NCBI GenBank assembly: GCA_035712365.1
Contig: DASTAW010000015.1
Coordinates: 1 to 64,000 of the forward strand
DNA: 64,000 nt
Reading direction: 5' to 3'
From: Terriglobia bacterium
Lineage (GTDB): Bacteria > Acidobacteriota > Terriglobia > UBA7540
Both the position numbers and the translations under genes were made by a program. Of this stretch, positions 24,822 to 35,276 are shown one piece after another. Each line of letters begins with the position of its first letter. Position 1 is the stretch's first letter. Below the pieces are notes generated by a model, which worked only from the letters and a program-made list of their open reading frames with translations, made no database searches and was not told where the DNA came from.

Positions 24822-26480
24822 CTACTGGCTCGCTTTGTCACTATAAGGCGTCAAGTAAGGAATCAGCGGAGTCACCTCAAACGGCATTTTGTCCTTGGCC
24901 GTGACCAGCGCGACCGGAGCTGATTTCACCAGGCGGATCTCGTCATCCCAGGAGTCCACCTTGATGCGGGCGCCCAGCGGCAATGCTGCGATCTGGTCAA
25001 TGGAGTTGGGCGCCAGGTTGGGCGCGCCTTGCATTAGTTGGGCCATGCGGAGCTGCTGGTGCTTGTCGATCAGGCGGTCGCCCAAATGCGCGCCGAAAAG
25101 GTTGGGAGTGTCCGGAGCGATCTCCGCCAGGGCTTTCAGAAACAAGCCAGCTTTGCTGAGCTGGTCCTTGTAGGGGGAGTTTTGAAGGAGGATCATCGCC
25201 TCTTGATCGGCAGCCTGTTCCTGCTGTGCTGGCCGGGCAAAGTCAAATGTCTTGAGGAGCTGTTCGTCCGGAATCACCATGCGATCGTAAAACGAATAAT
25301 TGGTGTTTATCTGATCGCCCAGCTTGATGTGGGCCAGTTCGTGCGCCAAGACCATGGCCAGGCTGGGTTCATCCGGCAGCACATCGATGAGGCCGCGGCT
25401 GAGCACAATAGTATCCCCCACAGTGAAGGACTCCAGGGGATAGGTCATGAGGACGCGGCAATGGATAGCTGGCAGGTTGTCCAGATGGTTGGTGACGACC
25501 AGGTTGTTCACCACCGTTTCCAGCACCTTATCCACTGGGCTTGGAGGGGCCATCAGACCGCCCTTCTGCAGGCGGTTAAGGACATTTTGCTCGGCCTCGT
25601 GCCGCCAGTCGCGCTCGCTCTCGAGCGGCGAATTGTCATGGGATTGGGCGCTGGCATCCTCAACCGGCGACTTGGAATCCACGAGGATCTGCGTCAACTC
25701 CTGGTCCGGCGTGGTCGCCTTGAGGACATATCCCCAAAGACGCGTCTGCGACCTGAAACCCCGGTGCGCGACTCCGTAACTGGCAAGGTCCGTCTCTTCG
25801 CTGTAAACATAAACCGGCAGCCAAAGGCCGGGCTGGAGGTTCTCCCTCCAACTGTCAAAGTGGAAGGTGAAATCGCTGTGTCTTCCGCGCGTTCCGTTGA
25901 TTCGAACGATGTGGTAGCCTTTATCCTCCACCCAGATTCGGCCTTCGAACAGCCCGTTCCCGGCTTGCGCGCGCGGCCTGACGTTGAACACCAGGCAGCG
26001 AACCTGGCCCAGGAATTCCCGGCCCGCGAATTCGAAATCGTAGTGGGCCAGATCAAATTTCTGAGGGTCGATCAAGATGGGGTACGCAAATGTCCCTGGC
26101 TTAAGCCGGAAGGAAAGCAAATCAAGGATAGGTCCGTAAAGGAGCACCTTGCGAATGATGTTACGCAATGTGAAACGGGAAGACGGCAGGAAGGACTGCT
26201 CCACGACGCCGTTCTTGACTATCAGCCGGCCCAGAAAATAATCGTCGCCGACGATGCGCAGCCTGCCTTCCTTGTCCCGGCGATTTTCCTGGATATACGT
26301 TTCGACTCGGGGACTGTAATTGCCGAACGCCTTGACCAGGTCCTGTTCCTGCGTGACAATCCTCTGCAGCGCCTCGCGCACGGCGCTCGATTGCTGCGCT
26401 TGTTGCGGCGCCGCCGCCGAAAGGGATGCCGCCAGTGTTATCAGGACCGCAGCCATCGATGCTCCGCGGAATGCTTTCAT
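24822..26480 (-). CDS. Secreted M48-family metalloprotease
   Basis: 552 residues with a GAGGGAGA ribosome-binding site 4 bases before the ATG. A signal peptide is at 1-24 ('AAVLITLAASLSAAA'). The zinc site is 'AMVLAHELAHIKLGD' (HExxH at 380-384) with 'EQAADQEAM' (Glu421, Asp425) as the third ligand region of M48 peptidases. Residues 30-300 are a beta-rich N-terminal domain of unknown function that resembles outer-membrane lipoprotein-carrier-like folds in layout ('RIWVEDKGYHIVRINGTRG'). The family includes BepA/HtpX-type quality-control proteases of the envelope. The substrate here is unknown. There is no obvious operon partner. Confidence 0.88.
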   Translation of the reverse strand: MKAFRGASMAAVLITLAASLSAAAPQQAQQSSAVREALQRIVTQEQDLVKAFGNYSPRVETYIQENRRDKEGRLRIVGDDYFLGRLIVKNGVVEQSFLPSSRFTLRNIIRKVLLYGPILDLLSFRLKPGTFAYPILIDPQKFDLAHYDFEFAGREFLGQVRCLVFNVRPRAQAGNGLFEGRIWVEDKGYHIVRINGTRGRHSDFTFHFDSWRENLQPGLWLPVYVYSEETDLASYGVAHRGFRSQTRLWGYVLKATTPDQELTQILVDSKSPVEDASAQSHDNSPLESERDWRHEAEQNVLNRLQKGGLMAPPSPVDKVLETVVNNLVVTNHLDNLPAIHCRVLMTYPLESFTVGDTIVLSRGLIDVLPDEPSLAMVLAHELAHIKLGDQINTNYSFYDRMVIPDEQLLKTFDFARPAQQEQAADQEAMILLQNSPYKDQLSKAGLFLKALAEIAPDTPNLFGAHLGDRLIDKHQQLRMAQLMQGAPNLAPNSIDQIAALPLGARIKVDSWDDEIRLVKSAPVALVTAKDKMPFEVTPLIPYLTPYSDKASQ

Positions 26481-26977
26481 GCGCTCTCCCTCTTCAAAAC
26501 GCCAGTGGAAAATTAATCTGGATCAAAGCGGCGGGACCCGAAGGACGACCGCCGTGCTCATTGGCTTGAGCTGATGCGCTTCGCCATAAACCCCACAGCA
26601 TCGCCCATACGGCGATCACGCCCTTGTTCAACTTTCAGCACGCGCAAATTCCCAATCGAACCCGAATTACCTTCTGCAGACCGGCCGCCTTGGCTCCCAT
26701 CAAATCGAAAGGACTGCGGCGCAAACCTGTGGATTTCTAGTAAGTGGGTGTGGCTGCCATTGGTTCCGCTCCCGCGGATAAAACACTTTCTCCGCTCTTT
26801 TGTCCGCCGGCTTATCGAATTAGATTTTTATCATATTCCCGATAATACCGGAAGCAATGGCGGGTTTCAGGTTTCGTCAGGCATGAGCAGGAAGTAATGG
26901 CCCTGCCACAACACCGAGGGCGGCGCCTCCCGCAGACATCCTGAAAATCGCGCTTGAGGCTGACAGGGGGCGCTCCG
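26481..26977. other. Gene-free region
   Basis: No convincing gene in 497 bases. A weak minus-strand promoter candidate is TTGCTT (26857-26852), 16 bases, TATGAT (26835-26830), about 350 bases before the M48 gene start. The rest shows nothing recognisable. Confidence 0.35.
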
Positions 26978-28708
26978 TCAACGCCGCGCTGGCGTAGCCT
27001 TTGCAACTCCCTTTCCTTCCTGAAGGACGACAAACTGATTGGCCGCGAACTTCCTGAGCGACTCGACATGTCCGTCCATCCAGTGAACTTCAATCAAGTC
27101 AACGCTCGTTCGTTTCTCGAGGCCAAAGTGCAAGCGAAGGTCGCTTGCGGAGAGATAGCTCCCGCCAGCACGGACTTCCCCCCACTGCACAAGATCGCCC
27201 GCCACCAGTTTGACCCTTGCTCCAATAGCGTCGCGATTTGGCCCGTGTCCCTGCAATTGGACATTGATCCAGTTGTTGCGATTCCCACCGTCGTTTCTCA
27301 GGACCGTAGGTTTGCCGTCCAGATTTTCGATCACGATATCAATGTCGCCGTCATTGTCGATGTCACCGAACGCGGCGCCGCGGCTGACGCGAGGGACCAT
27401 GAGGGCCTGGCCGTGGTCGGCGGCCACCTCTGAGAAGGTCCCGTCCCGGTTGTTGTGGAAAAGCAGGATACGCTGCCGGTACGATGTGCCCAGGTCGGCG
27501 CGGTCTACCTGTGGATACACGTGGCCGTTTACGACGATCAGGTCCAGCCAGCCGTCGTTGTCGTAATCAAAGAAGGCAGTGCCCCATCCCAGATACGGGA
27601 TCGAGATGCTTGCCGTCTTTGACGCATAGGAAACATCCGTATACTCAAGCTTTGAGTCATTACGATAGAGAGCATTGTATTCGTCCGAAAAATTGGTGAC
27701 AAAGAGCGCCGGCCTCCCCGTGTGGAGGTAATCCCCCACGGCAATTCCCATCGATCCCTGCTCCTGGCCGTCGTCGCCCACCGCCACTCCTGCCAGGAAA
27801 CCGATCTCTTCAAAAGTTCCATTCTGCTTGTTGTGATAAAGGAAATTGGGCCCGGTGTCATTCGCCACGTAGAGGTCTGGCCATCCATCTCCGTCCACAT
27901 CGGTCCAGATGGCCCCCAATCCGTAGCGCCCCTGGGGGTCTGAAACTCCGGCCTTCTCGCTGACATTTGAAAACCTGCCGTTTCCGCTGTTGTGAAACAG
28001 CGAATCGCCGGCGCCTTTCAGTCCGCGAGGTCCACACTGGACCGCGATGCCGTGATAATTGCAGAATTTCCCCTTCCCGAATTGTGGAAGATCAGAAAGC
28101 TTGAAGTCCACGTAGTTCGCGACAAAAAGGTCCAGCCGGCCGTCCCGGTCGTAGTCGCCGAAGGCCGCCCCTGTTGACCAGCGCGGATCATCCACGCCGG
28201 CCTTTGCTGCCATCTCGGCAAATGTCCCGTTCCCGTTATTGTGGTAAAGGCGGTTCGGCCCCAGGCAGGTGACATACAGGTCCTGACAGCCGTCGCCGTC
28301 GAAGTCGGCCGCAACAACTCCCATGGCCCAACCCGGATAAGCCAGCCCGGATTTTTCCGTGACGTCGGTAAATGTGCCGTCGCGGTTGTTGTGATATAAG
28401 GCGCTCCGGGAACTGCGGGGATTGCCGGCCGTCTCAACTGTCAGCGCGTTGGTGAAATAGATGTCAAGCCAGCCGTCGTTGTCGTAGTCGAAAAGAGCGA
28501 CGCCTCCGCTCATCGACTCCACGATGTATTTCTTTTCGGGCGCAGAAATATGCTGGAAGGTGATCCCCGCCGAGTCAGTAATATCCGTGAACTGAACGGA
28601 AGCTTTGGGCCGCTCAGTTGCCGGCGGAACGAGAGTGATTGGCAAGGCGCCCATGGCCAGCAGCGGAACCTTCTTAAGGAATTGGCGACGCGATGAATTT
28701 TCCGTCAT
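26978..28708 (-). CDS. CRTAC1-like FG-GAP/VCBS repeat protein with UnbV domain
   Basis: 576 residues. The N-terminus '[21 protein letters not shown]' is a twin-arginine-type signal. At least six calcium-binding FG-GAP/VCBS repeats follow, e.g. '[18 protein letters not shown]', '[13 protein letters not shown]', '[15 protein letters not shown]', '[15 protein letters not shown]' and '[15 protein letters not shown]', forming a beta-propeller. The C-terminal '[21 protein letters not shown]' to '[15 protein letters not shown]' is the ASPIC/UnbV domain. It is exported and probably binds glycans or protein partners outside the cytoplasm. It follows the TPR and TonB-receptor genes in one operon, an arrangement often seen in Acidobacteriota; biochemical function is unknown. 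Confidence 0.9.
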   Translation of the reverse strand: MTENSSRRQFLKKVPLLAMGALPITLVPPATERPKASVQFTDITDSAGITFQHISAPEKKYIVESMSGGVALFDYDNDGWLDIYFTNALTVETAGNPRSSRSALYHNNRDGTFTDVTEKSGLAYPGWAMGVVAADFDGDGCQDLYVTCLGPNRLYHNNGNGTFAEMAAKAGVDDPRWSTGAAFGDYDRDGRLDLFVANYVDFKLSDLPQFGKGKFCNYHGIAVQCGPRGLKGAGDSLFHNSGNGRFSNVSEKAGVSDPQGRYGLGAIWTDVDGDGWPDLYVANDTGPNFLYHNKQNGTFEEIGFLAGVAVGDDGQEQGSMGIAVGDYLHTGRPALFVTNFSDEYNALYRNDSKLEYTDVSYASKTASISIPYLGWGTAFFDYDNDGWLDLIVVNGHVYPQVDRADLGTSYRQRILLFHNNRDGTFSEVAADHGQALMVPRVSRGAAFGDIDNDGDIDIVIENLDGKPTVLRNDGGNRNNWINVQLQGHGPNRDAIGARVKLVAGDLVQWGEVRAGGSYLSASDLRLHFGLEKRTSVDLIEVHWMDGHVESLRKFAANQFVVLQEGKGVAKATPARR

Positions 28709-28751
28709 GTTCGAGCGGGAACGCTCCTGGTCGGCGGCCTTTGCGCGTTGT

Positions 28752-30392
28752 TCATTGAGTCTTGCCGGGCTGAGAAGGTTGAAAATTCAACTGCTGGTCC
28801 TTCAGGTTCCGGGTGAGCTCAAATTCCTTTTGGGCCTCTGCTCGCTGTCCCGCAAGCATATAGGCGCGCCCCAACTGATAGTGCGAATATGCTTTATGAG
28901 GGTCCAGTTGGACAGCTTTCTTGAGCTCAGCGATGGCCGCCGCGGCGTTGCCTTCATCCAGCAGGGTTTTACCCAGGCTGTAATGCGCCTCGGCATATCC
29001 AGGATTTTCACGCAGCACCTGCTGCAGCAAGGGAATGGCTTCCGCTGTCTTCTGCTGCTTCAGCAGGACGAAAGCCAGATTGTAACGCGCTTCCACGTCA
29101 CTTGGGTGCGCTCGAAGTTCAGACTTGAACTCTTCCGCGGCTTCCGCCATTCGGCCATCCTGCATTTTCAGCAATCCCAGATCGAGGTGCGCTGACGGCG
29201 CTTCAGGATTGAGTTCCAATGCCCGCCGGAATTCCTGTTCAGCCTGTGGAACCTGGCCCTGGGCTGCGTAGGCCTTTCCCAGCAGGATATGGACGACCGG
29301 AGAATCCGGATGCGATTTCATCAGCTCCGCAAAGACGTTCTGGGCGTCCTGGTCGTGATGGGTCCGCGCCAGCGCGCCGCCCAGCGCCAGCAAAGCTTCA
29401 GAATCGCCTGGTGAGGAATTCCTGACCTGCTGCAGCAGCTTGATGGCCTCGTCATATTTTCCAAGTTCGAAGTAAGTGAGGCCCAGATATTTTTGAGCTG
29501 AGGGATCGGCGGGGTTTCGGGCCAGCGCCTTTTCCAGCGGCTTCGCAGCCTGCGCAAACTGTTCCGCCTTAAACAGGGCCAGGCCCAACCGGTAATCAAC
29601 TTCAGGATAATCCGGCTGCAATTTCCGGACCTGCGCAAACTGCTTCGCTGCCTCGCCAAATTTCCCCTCGCTGACGGCGATTCGCGCCAGATAGCTGTAC
29701 CCGCTCACCAGGACCTGCCCATATACGCTTAAGACCTTTTTCTGGCTGTCCGTAAGCGGAGCGGGTGGAGCAGGCGCAAAGTTATAAGCCGCAGCCCGGC
29801 CGCCAGTACTCAATCGCGACGCGGTCTGCATTTCCTGGCGTGCGGCTTCATTCTTTTTCAGGGACAAATAGGTCTTGCCCAGCAAAGCGTGGAGCCGAGG
29901 CTCATTCGGAGTTTTCCGTATCAGTTGTTCAAGCAATGATGCCGATTCGCTGTAATGCTGAAGGCGGAATTCAGCGTACGCCAGCTCATAGCGGACTTTA
30001 TCGCGGCCAGGGTCCAGGTCCAGCGCCGCCTTGAGATCGTCCTCCGCTTCCTTCCACGAACCCTCCTGCTGATAGATCGCCGCCCGGGCCTGATAGGTTT
30101 GCAGCAGCAGGGCCTGGAATGCCGCAGCAGCTTTCGTGTTTGGGCCCTGCTCAAAAAGCTGTTGTGCTTTTTCGTAGGCGAGTTTCAGGCCCTCCTGGGC
30201 CAATGCCCCGGCGGGGAAAAGCAAACAGCAAAAGACGGGGGGAAGCAGAAAGAGTAATGTACGTAGAGAGCGCGCCGAAACAGCGCAAGATCGCTTGCTT
30301 GCCAACCTGTCTGGTTCTTGTGCGCTCGAATGGCCGCCCATTGTTCCCGTTTCAATAATACGGCGGGAGCGCTGCGGGTGCAACGCTCCCAT
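28752..30392 (-). CDS. Exported TPR protein
   Basis: 546 residues from 30392; an ATG at 30341 after GGGA is a likely alternative start. The hydrophobic run '[23 protein letters not shown]' is a signal peptide. The rest is a series of about 12 TPR units with the W/L-G-Y/F-A-P pattern, e.g. '[30 protein letters not shown]', '[22 protein letters not shown]' and '[30 protein letters not shown]'. It would act as a periplasmic scaffold. It lies 24 bases after the TonB receptor gene and 43 before the CRTAC1-like gene, so the three are one operon, probably for capture or processing of an external substrate. Confidence 0.85.
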   Translation of the reverse strand: MGALHPQRSRRIIETGTMGGHSSAQEPDRLASKRSCAVSARSLRTLLFLLPPVFCCLLFPAGALAQEGLKLAYEKAQQLFEQGPNTKAAAAFQALLLQTYQARAAIYQQEGSWKEAEDDLKAALDLDPGRDKVRYELAYAEFRLQHYSESASLLEQLIRKTPNEPRLHALLGKTYLSLKKNEAARQEMQTASRLSTGGRAAAYNFAPAPPAPLTDSQKKVLSVYGQVLVSGYSYLARIAVSEGKFGEAAKQFAQVRKLQPDYPEVDYRLGLALFKAEQFAQAAKPLEKALARNPADPSAQKYLGLTYFELGKYDEAIKLLQQVRNSSPGDSEALLALGGALARTHHDQDAQNVFAELMKSHPDSPVVHILLGKAYAAQGQVPQAEQEFRRALELNPEAPSAHLDLGLLKMQDGRMAEAAEEFKSELRAHPSDVEARYNLAFVLLKQQKTAEAIPLLQQVLRENPGYAEAHYSLGKTLLDEGNAAAAIAELKKAVQLDPHKAYSHYQLGRAYMLAGQRAEAQKEFELTRNLKDQQLNFQPSQPGKTQ

Positions 30393-30415
30393 CCGGCAAT
30401 CGGCAGGAACAATCC

Positions 30416-33400
30416 TCAGAAGATGAACTTCAATCCAAGCTGAATTTCCCTTGGGTCGCGCGCGTCCGTGATGGCGCCGAGTTGGGCGGACGGATCGGCG
30501 GGCAGCCCTGCGAGCGGGTTCCCACTGGAATCGGTCTGGGGAACGAACGTCGAATTGAGCCCACTGAACTGCGTGTGGTTGAAGACGTTGAACATTTCGG
30601 CGCGGAACTCGAGCTTCGCAGTTTCACCCGCCAATGAGTCAGCCCCGGAGCCACCAAACCAGGGAATATTGAAATTCTTGAAGATTGAAAAGTCTGAGTC
30701 GTTGATCCCCGGCCCCACAATCAGGTTGCGGGCGGCATTGCCAAAGGTGCCCAGAGGTTGCAGCACATAAGCATTCGGGTCAAAGAACCTCTGCAGCGTT
30801 CGAGTTCCCTTGCTCAGGTTCGGATTGGACACAAGGTCCGGACGATAACAGGCCTCGCCGCGGGCGCCGGTATAGTCTGTATCTTCGCAGATACTCACGG
30901 GAAGGCCGGTACGGAAAGTGGTGATTCCGACAACCTGCCATCCGCCCAGAATCTGGCCCTGGAATCCTTTGGCGTCTTTGAACCAGGGCAACGACCACAG
31001 GTAATTTGCCGAAAATGAATTGGGCGTGTTCTGGTTGGCCACCGCCCACTCGGCGCTTGGGTTGTAAGCGTCTTGAATCGGATTGGAATGCCCTTCCGTA
31101 TCCATGTTGATCGTGTCGGACAGGTTCCGCGACCAGGTATAGGCAACTTGGAACTGGAGCCCAAAGCGGTCTACCCGATGGTTCAAGAAAACCTGGAGGG
31201 AATTGTAACGCGACGTTCCAACGCGCTCATTCATGTTGATGACGCTGAAGCCCAGGTAGGGACGCACTGTATTCGCATCGACGTTATTCACCTGAATCGG
31301 AAGTTGAAATTGAGGGAACGGCTGATTAAGGTCGCGGTTCTGCCCCATGTGGATCTGATGGCTGCCTACGTAATCCGTCTCGATCGTCGTGTTGCTTCCC
31401 AGTTGGTACTGGACACCCAGGCTGTACTGGTCGCTCACGGGATTGTTGTAGACGGCATCCAGCGCTGAAAGCTCCACCGGCGGCTGGGGCAGGCTCGGGT
31501 TAAAGGGCCTGATCTGGTTGAACGTAATATTGTTGATCGAGGCAACGTGGTCGAAAGGCGGCTGCCGTCCCAGGGCGCTGGTCTGTGACCCGGCGTCGCG
31601 GCCGTGATAAATTCCAAACCCGCCCCGGACCACGAGCTTGTCACTCAGGATCCCCGGCACCCAGGCCACGCCGAAGCGTGGTTCCCAGTCGTTAAAATGC
31701 CTCCCGACCAGGGCCCTGTTGACGCCCGAGGTTGCGGGCGTAACGATCCCGTTCAGAGGGTCGCACAGCGTCGGATCAATCAGGCCGTCGGGAGTGAAAG
31801 CGGCGGGCGAGCATCGAGAAGGATCGTATTGGCTGTTGTAGAAATTGGCGATGTTATCGTGCGCGGTGAAGATCGGGCTCAGATATTGCCAGCGCAATCC
31901 CAGATTGAAAGTCAGGTTCTTTCGGATCTTATAGTCGTCCTGAACGAAACCCGCGTAGTTTTCAAAGCGGTCTCGGACCGTATTGAGCGTTTCCTCCTCG
32001 GTGTAGTTCTGCAGGTTGCCCAGCAGCAGGTCGCTGAAATTACTGAAAGTAAGGGTCCCGGCGTTCTCATCGTCCCCGCCGTTGGCCGGCTCCTGCTTGC
32101 GGAGCAGGCCGATATCCACGCCGGTCGTCACCGTGTGCTTGCCGAACGTCAACGCGACGTTGTCCTCGACAAAGAAATTGTCGGTCTTATTGAAGAAGGG
32201 GGCCGTGTGCGTAATCCCTCCAAAGCTCTCAACCGAATTCAGCGTGGGGAAGGACCCGCTGGTGACCGGCCAGATTTCTGTGTAGGTAAATCCGTCGCGT
32301 GAAGCGAGGGTCGGGTCCGAGACCGAACTCGTGACAAAGCTAATATGATTGTGCGAATACCCGAATCGGAAGTCGTTCACGGTGTGAGGATTGATCGTGT
32401 AGAGCAGGTGAGCCGTTGCCAACCTCCCAATCCATTTCCAGTCGCTGCTCACGCTGGGGAAGCTGTCGTCCCCCCAGAGTTGGTTATTGACGTTGTTCAG
32501 ACCCTGGGACATCCGCATGAAGTTCGCCATCACCCGGGCCTTCTGGCCGATGTAATGGTCCCACTTGATATTCTCATTGTCAACAGTGGTCACCAGCGGC
32601 TCGCTGGCGATAAAGTTGAAACCGTTCTGAACAAAATTGGCGTTGGGCAGCGGATAGCGTTCGAGCATCGCGGCCGAGTTGGAATTAATCGAGGCAGGAT
32701 TAACATTGGCCTCGCCGCTGATGGGGACCTCGAAAGGATCGGCAGCCGCGGGAGTGCATGCCCCCGGAGTCGAGCTGCAAGTGGGATCGAGCAGGCCCTG
32801 CGTCTGGCGGAGGCTGGGCACATTATCAGTAACCACGTTGCCCCTGGTTTCACGCCGCACTTCTTGCGAGAAAAAGAAGAAGTCTTTGGTCCGGTCCTGG
32901 TTGTAGAGACCCGGAATCCAGAACGGCCCGCCAATGGTGCCGCCAAAATCATTGTGGCGAAGCTTGCTCTTGGTGCCGTTGGTTGAGTTCGTAAAAAAGT
33001 TTGCAGCGTCCAGGGCATCGTTCCGCAAAAACTCGTAAGCGTCACCGTGGAATTCACGGGTCCCTGATTTGGTCACAATCGTTATGATGGCGCCGGTGCC
33101 GGTGCCGAATTCAGCGCTGTAATTGTTGCGCAAAATCTTGAACTCGTCGATGGAATCCACCGAAGGCGTGACCAGCAGGTTGGCGCTCGACCCGTTGTCT
33201 TCGTTATACATTCCGTTAACAAGGAAGGTGTTGGAATTCGACAGGGCGCCGTTGACGGAAGCCGCGGTGTTGCTGAAGAGCCCTTCACCGCCGCTTATTC
33301 GCCCGTTGTCGGGAGCAACCCCGGGAGCCAGATCAATTAACTGGTTAAAGTCGCGGCCGTTCAAAGGCAGGGTCGCCATTTGGGCAGATCCCACCAGGTT

Positions 33401-33820
33401 GGAAATTTCCCCGCTGGCAGTCTGCAGGATGGGGGCAGCGCCCGTCACCGTGACCGACTGTGTTACGGCGCCGACAGTGAGAGCAATGTGGAAATTCAGC
33501 TTGTCGTTAACATCAACATGAATGCCGCTTTGAACGTACTGGTTGAATCCTGTCATGCTGACCTTTAGGTCATAGTCGCCGATGGGGAGATTCGAAAAGT
33601 TAAAGAGACCTGCGCTGGTGGTCGTGGTGCTTCTCTGGTTGCTCGTCTGTCGATTCGTAACCACGACCTGGGCATCTGGAATCAGAGCGCCACTCGGGTC
33701 CGTTACGCTCCCCAGGATGCTCCCGGTCGTCCCCTGGGCAAGCACCACGCGCGAAGCCGTCAGGGTGAAAAAGACGCCCAGCAGTACTGCCAGAAACACG
33801 GGAATGTGCCTTCTTGGCAT
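30416..33820 (-). CDS. Oar-like TonB-dependent receptor
   Basis: 1134 residues from the ATG at 33820, behind GGAGGA; the frame is open to 33934. A signal peptide (1-29, ending 'TASRVVLAQ') is followed by a carboxypeptidase-regulatory beta-sandwich ('GSILGSVTDPSGALIPDAQVVVTN'), a plug domain ('TLPLNGRDFNQLIDLAPGV') and a long 22-strand-type barrel ending in 'IQLGLKFIF' with the C-terminal Phe of outer-membrane proteins. Such receptors (Oar/SusC-like) are greatly expanded in Acidobacteriota and import large molecules such as glycans. No TonB box is evident, common in this group. A promoter candidate is at 33939-33967. Confidence 0.93.
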   Translation of the reverse strand: MPRRHIPVFLAVLLGVFFTLTASRVVLAQGTTGSILGSVTDPSGALIPDAQVVVTNRQTSNQRSTTTTSAGLFNFSNLPIGDYDLKVSMTGFNQYVQSGIHVDVNDKLNFHIALTVGAVTQSVTVTGAAPILQTASGEISNLVGSAQMATLPLNGRDFNQLIDLAPGVAPDNGRISGGEGLFSNTAASVNGALSNSNTFLVNGMYNEDNGSSANLLVTPSVDSIDEFKILRNNYSAEFGTGTGAIITIVTKSGTREFHGDAYEFLRNDALDAANFFTNSTNGTKSKLRHNDFGGTIGGPFWIPGLYNQDRTKDFFFFSQEVRRETRGNVVTDNVPSLRQTQGLLDPTCSSTPGACTPAAADPFEVPISGEANVNPASINSNSAAMLERYPLPNANFVQNGFNFIASEPLVTTVDNENIKWDHYIGQKARVMANFMRMSQGLNNVNNQLWGDDSFPSVSSDWKWIGRLATAHLLYTINPHTVNDFRFGYSHNHISFVTSSVSDPTLASRDGFTYTEIWPVTSGSFPTLNSVESFGGITHTAPFFNKTDNFFVEDNVALTFGKHTVTTGVDIGLLRKQEPANGGDDENAGTLTFSNFSDLLLGNLQNYTEEETLNTVRDRFENYAGFVQDDYKIRKNLTFNLGLRWQYLSPIFTAHDNIANFYNSQYDPSRCSPAAFTPDGLIDPTLCDPLNGIVTPATSGVNRALVGRHFNDWEPRFGVAWVPGILSDKLVVRGGFGIYHGRDAGSQTSALGRQPPFDHVASINNITFNQIRPFNPSLPQPPVELSALDAVYNNPVSDQYSLGVQYQLGSNTTIETDYVGSHQIHMGQNRDLNQPFPQFQLPIQVNNVDANTVRPYLGFSVINMNERVGTSRYNSLQVFLNHRVDRFGLQFQVAYTWSRNLSDTINMDTEGHSNPIQDAYNPSAEWAVANQNTPNSFSANYLWSLPWFKDAKGFQGQILGGWQVVGITTFRTGLPVSICEDTDYTGARGEACYRPDLVSNPNLSKGTRTLQRFFDPNAYVLQPLGTFGNAARNLIVGPGINDSDFSIFKNFNIPWFGGSGADSLAGETAKLEFRAEMFNVFNHTQFSGLNSTFVPQTDSSGNPLAGLPADPSAQLGAITDARDPREIQLGLKFIF

Positions 33821-34157
33821 CGTGTCCTCCTTCACATTTTTACTGGCCCGCCCCGACAAAAATGAAACAGAAAAGAGGAAGAAACCGACGACTAACTCCA
33901 GCCGGATGCTATCTGCTTGAGTTTTACTTAACAAATCGAACTTAATAAAGTTTCATTAGTATGTCAAGTTACTTTCGGCAAAGGAGGCAGGAGATGGATA
34001 TTACATCGTGAATCCTGTCAAATGTTTTTCTTCCAACAGGTGCAGTACCAGCGCGGTGGAAGTTCAGGCCACTGGGGAAAGACACCGGGATAGCGATCAA
34101 TGGAGTCTCTCGACCCGAAAGCTTTCGCAGGGCAGGCCGAGGCCATCGCACGCCACG
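33821..34157. other. Intergenic region upstream of TonB receptor
   Basis: 337 bases without a gene; AT-rich from 33920 to 34000. It holds the candidate promoter at 33939-33967. Nothing else recognisable. Confidence 0.4.
33939..33967 (-). promoter_or_regulatory. Candidate promoter with overlapping palindrome
   Basis: On the minus strand a perfect TTGACA (33967-33962), a 17-base spacer and TAAGTT (33944-33939). The weak -10 box overlaps the palindrome AACTT-AATA-AAGTT (33939-33952), which could be an operator. The distance to the TonB receptor start is about 120 bases. Confidence 0.45.
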
Positions 34158-35111
34158 TCAACTGAGATGCTTCAGCGTTTCCTCCAGCAGCTTGCTGGTG
34201 CCCTCGTAAGCTCCGCCGCGCCCTTCCCATTCCAGCGAATAGTAACCTCGATAGCCGGCAGCCTTGGCAATCTTGAAAATCCTCCCTACGTCCACCGTGT
34301 ATAGCTTATCGTGGTCTCCCACCTCGGAGTCCTTCATGTGCGCGATGTTATAAGCATGGCGGAACATCAGGGCCAAAGCATCATAATTGAAGTCAGCGTT
34401 TCCGCTCAGCATCGAATTGGCGAAGTCTGGCAGCGAGCGGAGATAGGGGTTGCCGACCTCGTCGATGACCCGCACCAGAAAGAAAGCGTCTTCCGTTTCC
34501 AGGTCGTCATTTTCAAGCGTCACCATGACGTTGCGCTGCGCGCCGTACGCGGCCACTTGTTTCAGACTCTCGGCCGTCCGGCCGGCGTCAGGAGCGGTTC
34601 CCTTCACCCCTGCTACATGCAGGCGGACGCTCGGCGACCCGACTGCAACCGCAATATCAATCCATTTCTTTCCAAAGTCGATGGCCTCCTTGCGCTTCGC
34701 TGCATCGGGATCGTAAAAACTTGCCCTGCCGTCCACCGGAAGATTGATGATATGCGATCCGGCCTTTTCAACCGCGGCGCGCAATTCCCGCAGGTATGCT
34801 GCGTCGGTGGATGGAAAGTGATAAGACAGAAGTTCAACGTTGTGCAGGCCGAATTTTTTCGCCACCATCGCCGGGAAATCTTTCAGCGCCATTCCGGGAA
34901 GCTTGGGGTCCCGCCATGGGTTTGTGGGATTGTCCATGTACATGCGAAACTGCCAGGTGGTAACCGCGATCCTTTCCCGCGGCGCTGTAGGAAACTTCAT
35001 ATGCGGCTCTCGCGACTGCGCAAAAAGATCAGAGACGGTAAGCGCTCCCGCCGCTCCCGCCGCAGCGCTAATGGAATTTCTCAAAAAATTGCGACGCGAA
35101 ACCTTGTTCAT
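34158..35111 (-). CDS. Tat-exported sugar phosphate isomerase/epimerase-like TIM barrel
   Basis: 317 residues from the ATG at 35111, preceded by GGGGAGGA; a frame open to 35507 overlaps zwf and is rejected. The signal 'KVSRRNFLRNSISAAAGAAGALTVSDLFAQ' is a twin-arginine type with the RRNFL motif. The barrel shows 'NVELLSYHFPSTDAAYL', 'SVRLHVAGVKG', 'VMVTLENDDLETEDAF' (metal-binding Glu/Asp), 'LPDFANSMLSG' and 'HMKDSEVGDHDKLYTVDVGRIFKIAKAAGYRGYYSLEWEGRG', the AP_endonuc_2/xylose-isomerase-like pattern. Substrate is unknown; many exported homologues act on sugars or inositols. It is 337 bases upstream of the TonB receptor and may assist glycan use. Confidence 0.85.
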   Translation of the reverse strand: MNKVSRRNFLRNSISAAAGAAGALTVSDLFAQSREPHMKFPTAPRERIAVTTWQFRMYMDNPTNPWRDPKLPGMALKDFPAMVAKKFGLHNVELLSYHFPSTDAAYLRELRAAVEKAGSHIINLPVDGRASFYDPDAAKRKEAIDFGKKWIDIAVAVGSPSVRLHVAGVKGTAPDAGRTAESLKQVAAYGAQRNVMVTLENDDLETEDAFFLVRVIDEVGNPYLRSLPDFANSMLSGNADFNYDALALMFRHAYNIAHMKDSEVGDHDKLYTVDVGRIFKIAKAAGYRGYYSLEWEGRGGAYEGTSKLLEETLKHLS

Positions 35112-35159
35112 CACAGTCTTGTCCTCCCCAGCAATTCTTTCTGCATACCTAAAACCAAC

Positions 35160-35199
35160 CGTCATGCTGATCCCGCGAAGCGGGAGAAGCATCTGCTGT
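35160..35199 (+). repeat. Dispersed-repeat-like element with REP hairpin, copy 2
   Basis: Starts GTCATGCTGA, then the perfect hairpin TCCCGC-GAA-GCGGGA (35171-35185), and ends ATCTGCTGT. Elements of the form 'GTCATTCTGAGCG...' are a familiar dispersed repeat of Acidobacteriota genomes (established in general; this copy assigned by pattern only). The hairpin matches 5717-5731. Confidence 0.5.
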
Positions 35200-35238
35200 A
35201 CGTCACCGAAAATGACCAAGGCAGAACCGGAGTTTAAC

Positions 35239-35276
35239 CTGACTCCACAGCAGGTTCCTCGCTCCGGCTTCGGAAT
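35239..35276 (-). repeat. Dispersed-repeat-like element, inverted copy
   Basis: On the minus strand it reads ATTCCGAAGCCGGAGCGAGG followed by AACCTGCTGT, close to the plus-strand element at 35160-35199 at both ends but without the perfect hairpin. Confidence 0.4.

Noticed and set aside
25038-26516. Long open frame of 492 codons on the plus strand, antisense to the M48 protease gene
   Set aside because: It mirrors the protease gene, whose family motifs are clear on the minus strand; the plus-strand protein has no recognisable family and no ribosome-binding site. High GC content creates such shadows.
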